A DNA stretch of 7,422 bases from the NCBI GenBank assembly GCA_964440345.1, contig CAYTSA010000130.1, forward strand, positions 1-7,422, written 5' to 3'. A program made the translations under genes and the position numbers. The notes beneath the pieces are model-generated. The model saw nothing but the letters and a program-made list of their open reading frames with translations. It did not search any database and was not told the origin of the DNA. This document shows, piece after piece, positions 1 through 6,211 of this stretch (its first letter is position 1; every line of letters starts with the position of its first letter). The stretch comes from CAYTSA01 sp964440345 (lineage in GTDB: Bacteria; Desulfobacterota; Desulfovibrionia; Desulfovibrionales; Desulfovibrionaceae).

Positions 1-426
1 CACGGCCAAGCCGGTAATGAACCCCTTCTTGTCTGGAAACCAGCGCATGCCCACGGCAATGGGGACCACGTAGCCCAACCCTATGCCGGCCCCGCCGATG
101 ATCCCCACTCCCAGCAGCACGCCCCAGAAATGGTCGCCCATGCCTATGGTCCCGGCAAAAAGGTAGCCGGCGCCAAGCACCACGGCCGAAAGCATGGAAA
201 GCTTGCGCGGCCCCCAGGCGGGCAGTTTCTTGCCGGCCCAGACCATGGTCAGCGCAAACATGGCCAAACCTACGGAAAAGACGATCTGGGTGTCGCCGGC
301 GGACCAGCCGGCCTTGCGCAAGGCCGGGGTAAAGACCGACCAGGCGTATATCGCGCCCAGGCAGAGCTGCATGAGCACTGCGCCAACCACTACCAGCCAC
401 CGGTTCATGACCTTGGCTTGGGCCAT
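1..426 (-). CDS. OFA-family MFS transporter (oxalate/formate antiporter type), C-terminus beyond window
   Basis: Inner-membrane secondary transporter of the major facilitator superfamily, oxalate:formate antiporter (OFA) family; members move small carboxylates such as oxalate, formate or lactate. The reverse strand is open for 142 codons from ATG 426 to the left edge, about a third of a family member of roughly 400 residues. Visible are TM1 (about residues 10-32) carrying the OFA signature GAIYAWSVF, TM2 (about 47-66), a motif-A-like loop (LPAWGPRKLS), TM3 and TM4, and the cytoplasmic segment RWFPDKKGFITGLAV, also typical of OFA proteins. The start is supported by a strong GGAGGGG ribosome site three bases before the ATG. 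A TATAAT box lies about 44 bases upstream inside a palindrome, so the gene probably has its own regulated promoter. The substrate cannot be told from this part; a lactate or formate carrier would fit an anaerobe but is inference. Confidence 0.92.
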   Translation of the reverse strand, partial: MAQAKVMNRWLVVVGAVLMQLCLGAIYAWSVFTPALRKAGWSAGDTQIVFSVGLAMFALTMVWAGKKLPAWGPRKLSMLSAVVLGAGYLFAGTIGMGDHFWGVLLGVGIIGGAGIGLGYVVPIAVGMRWFPDKKGFITGLAV

Positions 427-460
427 GTTCCCCTCCAGAGAGTGTGCGTTAGAGCATTTT

Positions 461-487
461 CCTGAAACAATTATACATTGTTGCAGG
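461..487 (-). promoter_or_regulatory. Promoter -10 box within a palindromic operator, upstream of the MFS gene
   Basis: On the reverse strand a perfect TATAAT lies at 475-470, 44 bases before the transporter ATG, which would give a leader of about 35 bases. No convincing -35 box is seen at 16-18 bases spacing, which suggests an activator-dependent or weak promoter. The -10 box sits in an inverted repeat: arm CCTGAAACAAT (461-471), 5-base spacer, arm ATTGTTGCAGG (477-487), 10 of 11 positions paired; the inner AACAAT/ATTGTT arms are perfect. A protein dimer bound here would cover the -10, as expected of a repressor. The cognate regulator is not identifiable. Confidence 0.5.
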
Positions 488-583
488 AATGAGCGTTGTC
501 TCAATGCGAAAACGCGTTAGTTTCCGGGTTTGTCTACTGTAGCTATGGCAGAATGGGTGGACGTTGTCGAGTGCGGGTGAGCC

Positions 584-628
584 CCTAAATCCACCGCCTG
601 GCCAGTGACCGTAGGCGGTGGATTTAGG
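584..628. repeat. Strong 16-bp inverted repeat (hairpin), terminator-like on the + strand
   Basis: The arms at 584-599 (CCTAAATCCACCGCCT) and 613-628 are perfect reverse complements over 16 bp with a 13-base loop. On the + strand the hairpin is followed directly by TTTT, so it resembles an intrinsic terminator for rightward transcription, yet no rightward gene precedes it. For the leftward sensor gene ending at 718 the hairpin lies about 90 bases downstream but lacks a U-run on that side. It may still end or protect that transcript, or be a dispersed genomic repeat. Confidence 0.6.
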
Positions 629-717
629 TTTTCCATAGAGGTGCTTTTCGTCTTCACTGCGATAGATATGGGTCTGGTCCGAGAGTCCGGAGCCGCCATT
701 GGATGCAGGGGCCGTCT

Positions 718-3700
718 TTACCCCTCCCAGTTGGCCAGAAGCTCCCAGGCCTGTTCTGCTGGCATGGGTTTGGCGAAGTAGTAGCCTTGGGCGTATTCGC
801 AGCCCAGTGCAGTGACTATTTCCACCTGCTCTTCTGTTTCCACGCCCTCAGCCACGATGTCCATGGCCAGGTTGTGGGCCAGCTGAGCCACGGAGCGGAC
901 AATCTCCACGTGGTCGGATTCTGGCGTCATGCGGGAGATGAAGGACCGGTCAATCTTCAGCGTGTCCAGCGGAAACTGGTGCAGGTAGCTAAGCGAGGAA
1001 TAGCCTGTGCCGAAGTCGTCCACGGACAAGCTGGCGTTCAAACCCTTCAACTGTTCCAGCATGATCCGGGCGGATTGGGCGTTGTCCATGACCACAGATT
1101 CGGTGATTTCCAGCTTCAGCATGCGCGGGTCCAGACCAGTTTCAGCCAGGGCTTTTTCCACCTCGTCCACTAGGTCTTTTTGTCGAAACTGCCGGGCGGA
1201 GAGGTTCACGGTCATGAACAGGTCTTCAATTCCAGTTTTGTTTTGCCAGTGCCGGACCTGCTCGCAGGCTTGGACCAGTGTCTGTTCGCCCATGGGCACG
1301 ATGAGCCCGGTGTCTTCGGCTACGGTGATGAACTCGTCCGGAAAGACCAGGCCGCGCCCGGGGTGTTGCCAGCGGATGAGCGCTTCAAAGCCGGCAATCT
1401 GGCGGTCGCGGAGCCGGATTATGGGCTGGTAGTAGAGGACAAACTCCTTGCGCTCCACGGCCTGGCGCAATTCTGTCTCCACGCGCAATACGTCTGCGGC
1501 CTGTTCGCGCATGTTCGGCGCAAAAAGAACGCAGCGTTCCTCACTGGCGTGCTTGGCGCGGTACATGGCGATGTCGGCGTCGCGCATGAGCTGTTCAGCG
1601 TTGGGNNNNNNNNNNGGCAGTCGGCGTCGGCCAGAACTACGCCTATGCCGGCAGAGGCCACGATTTCCTGGCCGGACAGGGTCATGGGCTGGCTGATGGC
1701 TTCTTGCAGCCTGGCTGCAAACTCCATGGCCTGGGCCGGGGTCTTGGCGTTGTCCTGAAGGATGACAAAATCGTCGCCGCCCAGCCGGGCCACAGTGGCG
1801 TGGGGACCGGCCGTGCGCCGGAAGACATGGGCCAGGGCCATGATGAACTGGTCGCCCACAGACCGGCCCAGGCTGTCGTTGATGACCTTGAAGCGGTCAA
1901 TATCCAGATAGAAAACACTGAAACCGTCATCGCTGGACTGGCGCAAGCGGTCCTGCGCTTGGGAGAGCCGGTCCATGAAGAGCGCCCGGTTGGGCAAGCC
2001 GGTCAGGCTGTCGTGAAAGGTCTGGTGCACCAGCTGCTCTTCCGCGCGTTTACGTTCGGTGATGTCCAAGAATATGCGGTAGGAGCCCACCATGTCCTGT
2101 TCCATGTAGATGGGAAAGCTCAGGCTGTAGACGTTCACCAGGCCGCCGTCCTTGCGTTTGCGCAGGGTCTCGCCTTCCAGGTGTTCGCCCATTTCCAGGG
2201 CTCTGGCTGTGCGCGCCACTTCCTCGTCCCTGCCCAGGGGCACAATGAGCTCCCGCAGCCGCCGGCCTCTGGCTTCTTCCTGGGTATAGCCGAAGAGTTG
2301 TTCAAAGGACCGGTTTACCCGGGTCACCCGGTGGTCTGCGTCGTTCAGGGCTATGGCTTGGGGAGATTTTTCAAACAATTGCTGGAAGAAGGCTTTTTGC
2401 CGTAGGGCGTCCTTTTCCGCGCCCTTGCGGGCCGTGATGTCCAGCAGCGAGGCAATACGCAGCTTGGACCCGGGCGACCTGTCAATGCGCAAGAACACGT
2501 CCCGGGCCTGGCCATGGCGGTTGATGAGGACAAACTCGTACTCATTGGGCGCTGTCCCTGCCTCGGCCATGCGGTTCTGCTCGTAGGACTTGAGCAGCTC
2601 TCGGTACTCCGGAGCGACAAATTCTACCCAGTTCTTCTTGTTTTCCACTTCTTCGCGGCGAAATCCGGACAACATCTCCGTCTGCGTATTGGCCCGGACA
2701 ATGGTTCCGTCTTCTTCTATGATGATTGTGGCTGCCCCGGTGTTCTCAAACAGTGAGCGGTAATACTCTTCACTGACACGCAGCGCCTCTTCCGCGCGGC
2801 TGCGGTTTTTAATTTCCGCCTGCAGCTCTTCGTTGCGGTCGCGGATTTCGTCCTGGGCCTCTTCAATGGCCCGGGCGTGCTCCATGATGGTGTCCACCAT
2901 GCCTTGTACGGCCTGTTCCAGGATGCGCAGTTCGTTGTTGCTGGCCACTTCCACCTTGTGTTCCAAGTCGCCGGAGGCGATGCGGTTCACGCTCTCTATG
3001 ATGCGGTACACCGGCCTGGTCACCAACTGGGCCAGAAACCAGGAAAGAATGAAGGCCAGGCCCAGAAACACGGCCGCTACAGCAGCCCGCGTCCAGGCCC
3101 GGGAGGCGAGAATAGCGTCCACCCGGGAGGAGTCGTAGACCAGCTCGGCCACCCGTTCCTTGTTCCAGCCCATGTCTGCTGCATTGACGGTGATGTAGAG
3201 GTATTTGGTTGTCTGCGTTTTGCCGGGCCCGGGATAGATGAATGACTGCTCTTCGTCGTAGGATTTTCGTATACAGCTGTAGGCGGGTTCTTCGGCTTTG
3301 CGGCGCATGGGGTCTTTATCCAAATAGCCGTTTTCCTCATACACCTTGACTGACGCCAGGTCCGGCGAAATGGACGCCAGATGTTCGGTAATGCGCTGAT
3401 AGTCCATGTGAGTGACCAGCCGCTGGAATATTTCGGCTGTTACGCCCACCTCAAGCACGTATTCCCCGTCCGGCGACAGGCGATAGGCGTATTTACGCAG
3501 CCGGCCGGTTTTAGTCTCGGAAGTAACGGGTCCCACATGCTCTTGGCCTGTGGCGAAAATGGTTTCCAGCGTTTCCATAAAGCCGGAAAAGCCTGATAAA
3601 TCCAAGTCCTGATCCGGAGGATACGACGTGGCGACCACTGTGCCTTGCCGGTTGATTATAAAAAATTCCACCGAGGGACCTGCCTGACGCTTCAACTGAA

Positions 3701-4031
3701 TCAGGTTTATGGCCTCTGGATCGCCGCCGGCTTCCCGGTACTCTTGCTCCAGCATGGCGAACAAGCCGTCCATGTCCGTGGCCAGGGCGTTGGCCAGCAT
3801 GTGGTAACCGGCTTCGGTTTGGCGCACGGCGGTCACCACCGCCGCCTCCACCTGGCTGCGCATAAGTTCTGCGTCCCGCAGCAGGTCCTGCCGGGCGGAG
3901 TAGTAGTCCATAAAAGACATCACTATCACCAAAGGCGCCACAAGCCCCATAACAGCCATAGTCAAGCTGCGGCGTATAGGCCGAATGTGTCCGCCGGACA
4001 TTGTTTTCGAGATGTCTGTCTGTATCGCCAT
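718..4031 (-). CDS. Membrane sensor c-di-GMP protein: periplasmic domain-HAMP-PAS-PAS-GGDEF-EAL (split by assembly gap)
   Basis: Inner-membrane sensor that should turn over cyclic di-GMP. Numbering from ATG 4031: TM1 about 23-41, an extracytoplasmic sensor region about 45-312 (Cache-like by position and length, not assigned), TM2 about 316-337, HAMP to about 390, a coiled linker, PAS about 422-533, PAS about 545-665, GGDEF from about 670, then EAL at the C-terminus; total about 1,100 residues. The GGDEF signature reads GGDDF (751-755) and the RxxD inhibitory site is absent. The EAL domain looks catalytically complete: EALIRW, NLSARQF, EITES, DDFGTGYSSL, KIDRSF, AEGVET and QGYYFAKP. Net phosphodiesterase activity is the likelier inference. 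Ten Ns at 1606-1615 interrupt the GGDEF domain and the frame shifts by one across them, although protein homology is continuous on both sides. The start is uncertain: no Shine-Dalgarno precedes ATG 4031, ATG 4001 or TTG 4073; 4031 fits a promoter at about 4080. The gene stands alone. Confidence 0.88.
1606..1615. other. Assembly gap (10 Ns) inside the GGDEF domain
   Basis: Ten consecutive Ns. The reverse frame is open to residue C of GVVLADADC before the gap and resumes with PNAEQLMRDADIAMYRAK after it, in a frame one off. Continuous translation requires the missing length to be 2 mod 3, so the ten Ns are a placeholder. Compared with the usual spacing between the IG motif and the ADxAMY motif in GGDEF domains, almost nothing is missing, probably only a few bases. 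Confidence 0.9.
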
Positions 4032-4067
4032 AGCGTGAAGGGGCAGAGAAAAAAAGTGTACAGATAG

Positions 4068-4110
4068 TATCAATAGTATAACATCTGTATGACGCTATTG
4101 TGACACAATA
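4068..4110 (-). promoter_or_regulatory. Candidate promoter and palindromic operator of the c-di-GMP sensor gene
   Basis: On the reverse strand a TATACT -10-like hexamer lies at 4080-4075, and the 7-mer ATACTAT is repeated twice at 9-base spacing around it. Centred about 25 bases upstream is a perfect 15-bp palindrome, TATTGTG-A-CACAATA, at 4096-4110. It covers the place where a -35 box would be, and no good -35 hexamer is present. This fits an activator or repressor site. Transcription starting near 4068 would place ATG 4031 about 37 bases downstream. The binding protein is unknown; the palindrome is more compact than Rex- or FNR/CRP-type sites. Confidence 0.4.
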
Positions 4111-4152
4111 CTGCGCAATGGCGGTGAAAGAAAGCGAATGTGTGGACTGCCG

Positions 4153-4167
4153 TTAGCTCCGCGAGTA
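4153..4167 (+). repeat. Left terminal inverted repeat of the IS1595-like element
   Basis: TTAGCTCCG followed by C-GAGT matches the right end (TTAGCTCCGAAGAGT read on the reverse strand) at 13 of 15 positions, allowing one gap. It overlaps the last codons of the transposase reading frame (LAELTA). Confidence 0.6.
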
Positions 4168-4862
4168 CCACTAGGGTGGCATTTGCGCAGGCCATGAGTA
4201 CACGATCAAAAGCCTGGCTGGGCCAATTCCGCCGACTGTACCTGTAGCAGTATTCATCAAGATACCTTTGAAGGTGCTTCTTTTCGACACCGTGATGTGC
4301 ACCAAGGATAAAAGCTTTTGCGTTTGATACGAGGATGTTAACCCACTTTTAAAAATTATAGTTTGGTTCACCATGCTTTGGATAGACGACTTGAGGAGAA
4401 TGCACATGCCCCATGTTACTTGCTCCATTGTAAGCTGAAAACCCGTCTGTTTGAATTTCTTGATTGGGAGCTACATATTTTTCAAGAGCGGGTTTTATCG
4501 TCTTTTCATTCACATTTTCAAACACTTCCATGCGAGTATAGGTGGAGATGTTGTTTTCAGTCGCGGCCATGACAACAACAGGCACTTTACTCGTCCCGCG
4601 TCCACGTTTGTACCCCCCCTTTCATCAACGGAGTCCTTGTATTGTGCAATACGGTTCCTGCCGTGACGGAAGTCTGCCTTTTGCAAGCTTTGCACTGATA
4701 AAGGCCGCGTTTTGGCAAATTGTAATACTCTCTTGAACCGCAATTAGGGCATTGAAAGCGTTCAAGCCACCGAAATGAAGAGAGTTTATCTTCACAAGCA
4801 CTCTCGTTAGGGTAACGCTTTTGAAAGTCCAGGAAGCTCATGCTTTCATATGATGTGGTCAT
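4154..4862 (-). pseudogene. IS1595-family transposase, disrupted (deletion, frameshift, in-frame stop)
   Basis: Transposase of the IS1595/ISXO2-like type, not functional here. The N-terminal part from ATG 4862 has a good AGGAG site 8 bases upstream and a zinc ribbon (CPNCG...CKACK) followed by TSVTAGTVLHNTRTPL, the family pattern. Immediately after TPLMK it jumps to GGYKRGRGTSKVPVVVMAATE, skipping the tryptophan-rich and helical segment and the first catalytic Asp, roughly 70 residues by comparison with the family. The jump coincides with a seven-G tract (4613-4619), where the frame shifts: one frame ends at a TAA at 4587, the next carries on. The second Asp region (QTDGFSAYNG) is present. 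An in-frame TAA (4351-4349) then interrupts it before KWVNILVSNAKAFILG and HHGVEKKHLQRYLDEYCYRY, which complete the C-terminus up to AELTA in the left terminal repeat. The same frame stays open beyond the element to 4070. Confidence 0.85.
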
Positions 4863-4901
4863 GGTTCTGCTCCTTTTCTAGGCTTTTTCTAGATTATTAC
4901 C

Positions 4902-4916
4902 ACTCTTCGGAGCTAA
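4902..4916 (-). repeat. Right terminal inverted repeat of the IS1595-like element
   Basis: Read on the reverse strand from 4916 this is TTAGCTCCGAAGAGT, partner of the repeat at 4153. It lies 40 bases upstream of the transposase start, the expected position for the promoter-proximal end. Confidence 0.6.
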
Positions 4917-4938
4917 ATCTATAACCACATAGAATTAC

Positions 4939-4972
4939 AAAACGCGGCATAGCTATATGTATTGCTTTGCCG
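4939..4972 (-). terminator. Possible weak intrinsic terminator after the EFR1 gene
   Basis: On the reverse strand, 27 bases after the TAA at 4999, an imperfect hairpin forms from CGGCA-x-AGC and GCT-x-TGCCG (4972-4945, 10-base loop, one mismatch), followed by CGTTTTG. The U-run is short and the stem has a mismatch, so efficiency would be low. Confidence 0.3.
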
Positions 4973-4998
4973 AGTCAAGAACCGGTCCGCGATTGTGT

Positions 4999-5757
4999 TT
5001 ACAAAAAACACTGCGGCGGTTTGGGCTGGCCGTGGAATTCATGCAGTCTGTGCGAGGCGTCCAGCACCGGGCCGGGTTTCATGGTCCTGGCGTTGTTGGG
5101 ACAGCCCTTCACGCAGGCGCAGCAGGTGATGCACTTTTCCTGATCTATCAGTGAACTGTCGTTGGCGGCTATGGCGGATACGGGGCACAGCTTTGCGCAC
5201 GAGCCGTACTGCACGCACGAATGGTCCACTGCACTGAAGTCCAGGCTCCACAGCTCTGTCACGCCTCCGTAGGAGCGCGTTCTCGGCACGGCAACACGGG
5301 GCGCTCGCGAAACGTCATCAATTGAGCGCAGCTTTTCGCGAATTTTGCGGCCGAAATCTTGGGCGTGCGCCGTATCGTCCGCATCAGGCCGGCCCTGCGC
5401 CACCGGAGCGCTGGCGTGGGAGAAACAATGCTCGCCTATATACGCAGCCCCGGCCAGCGGTATGCAGCCGCTTTGGGCCGCAAAGTCCGTAAGCTCCAGC
5501 AGGGCGTTCTCGTAGGCGCGGTTTCCATACACCACAACGCACACAGCGGGCGTGTTCTGCCCCTGTATGGCGCGCAGCCAGCCGTGTATCAAGGCTGGGA
5601 CGCGACCCCTGTACACCGGCGCGGCAAGGATGAGCAGTTCGTTTTCCCCAATGCGCAGAAGGTGTTCACGGGCTTGCGGCGTGGTGATGTCGATAATTTT
5701 CGTATCGCTTGCCCCGAAACCTGCGGCAATGGCCCGGGCTATGGTCAGCGGTGGCCG
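4999..5757 (-). pseudogene. EFR1-type flavodoxin-ferredoxin protein, 5' end lost
   Basis: Electron-transfer protein with an N-terminal flavodoxin-like (FMN-binding) domain and a C-terminal bacterial ferredoxin domain with two [4Fe-4S] motifs, as in the EFR1 family. The open frame spans 252 codons below an in-frame TGA at 5760-5758. Recognisable homology begins at TIARAIAAGFG and continues through LLILAAPVYRGRVPALIHG and CVVVYGNRAYENALLEL to the C-terminal MKPGPVLDA. The first beta strand and the phosphate-binding loop (usually FSxTGTT), about a dozen residues, are missing, and no plausible start with a ribosome site remains. GTG 5616 could only make a protein without a further 47 residues. 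The first cluster motif (residues 181-191) reads CxxYxxCxxxCP, with Tyr in place of the second Cys; the second (209-219) is complete. Its 5' end abuts a truncated TetR gene. Probably non-functional, though a remnant could still be translated. Confidence 0.82.
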
Positions 5758-5760
5758 TCA
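5745..5760. other. Head-to-head fusion junction of two 5'-truncated genes
   Basis: Leftward, flavodoxin homology (LTIARAI) starts at about 5748. Rightward, TetR homology (RWPS) starts at 5749. The few bases between, which include CGGTGGCC, could belong to either gene, so microhomology may have guided the join. The whole divergent promoter region and both gene starts are absent. Confidence 0.7.
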
Positions 5761-6192
5761 GTAGCGGACATTGTTCTGGAGGCTGTGTTACGCCAGGCCA
5801 ACGCGAGCATTCCGGTCTCGCAGTACACGTCATTGCGCGAATCTCTCGGTGAATTTCTGCAGCTTTCCATGCGGGCCATAGAGCAGGGCGGCGGCCCGCA
5901 TTTGCGGTTTCTCATGGCCCAGGCCCAAGCGGACCCGGACTTTCGCGAGCGGTTTCGGGATAACTTTGCAGCCAGACGCCGCGAGGCGCTGTTTTCCATT
6001 CTGCAGCAGGCGGCGCAGGCCGGAGACCTGACCGCGCAAAGCGCCACCGAAGCCAAGCTTGAACTTCTGACGGACATGATTTTCGGCGCCATGTGGTATC
6101 GTCTGCTGGTAGGCCACGCGGCCATGGATCAGGAGTTTGCCGACGCGCTGATCGAGGTTGTGGTGCAAACCGCCGGGGCTGGCGCCCGGTGA
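5749..6192 (+). pseudogene. TetR/AcrR-family regulator, DNA-binding domain lost
   Basis: C-terminal ligand-binding and dimerisation part of a TetR-family transcriptional repressor. The 147 residues begin with RWPSVADIVLEAV, matching the point where the third helix of the HTH ends in this family (usually YRRWPSKAxLV), and continue through a helical domain to MIFGAMWYRLLVGHAAMDQEFADALIEVV, the conserved dimer-interface region. Family members are about 190-200 residues, so about 50 N-terminal residues, the entire helix-turn-helix, are missing. The frame is open far upstream (to 5359), but that stretch is the antisense of the EFR1 gene and is not regulator sequence. TetR repressors are often divergent from the gene they control, so the EFR1 gene was probably its target. 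Without its HTH the product could not bind DNA. It ends 19 bases from the convergent DHH gene. Confidence 0.82.
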
Positions 6193-6211
6193 GGCGTCTC
6201 CGGGCCCTGAT

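Larger units (their letters stand above)
4153..4916 (-). mobile_element. Degenerate IS1595-family insertion sequence (internally deleted)
   Basis: The element of about 764 bp is bounded by imperfect terminal inverted repeats starting TTAGCTCCG at both ends and contains one broken IS1595-type transposase on the reverse strand. Intact single-gene members are nearer 1 kb, so about 200 bases are missing, in line with the internal deletion seen in the protein. No 8-bp target duplication, expected for this family, is visible next to these ends, so the ends could lie a few bases further out or the duplication has decayed. Base composition is visibly more AT-rich than in the flanking genes, suggesting foreign origin. 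It lies between the EFR1 remnant and the sensor gene promoter. Confidence 0.8.

Noticed and set aside
517..699. 60-codon reverse-strand reading frame just downstream of the sensor gene
   Set aside because: It has no properly spaced ribosome site, mixed third-position usage unlike the neighbouring genes, no recognisable motif, and the perfect 16-bp hairpin runs through it. It is more likely non-coding spacer.
703..1173. Long + strand open frames opposite the sensor gene (for example 703-1173 and 1704-2405)
   Set aside because: They are antisense to clearly homologous EAL, GGDEF and PAS coding sequence and show no domain of their own.
4171..4428. 85-codon reverse-strand frame within the insertion element
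   Set aside because: It is a shadow frame; the conserved transposase C-terminus lies in the neighbouring frame, interrupted only by the TAA at 4349-4351.
4141..4930. Target-site duplication flanking the insertion element
   Set aside because: Comparing 8-bp flanks at the likely ends, and at ends moved outward to the nearest GG, gave no matching pair.
5359..5748. N-terminal extension of the rightward TetR frame
   Set aside because: This stretch is the exact antisense of well-recognised flavodoxin/ferredoxin coding sequence and shows no HTH. The open frame is a GC-rich shadow.
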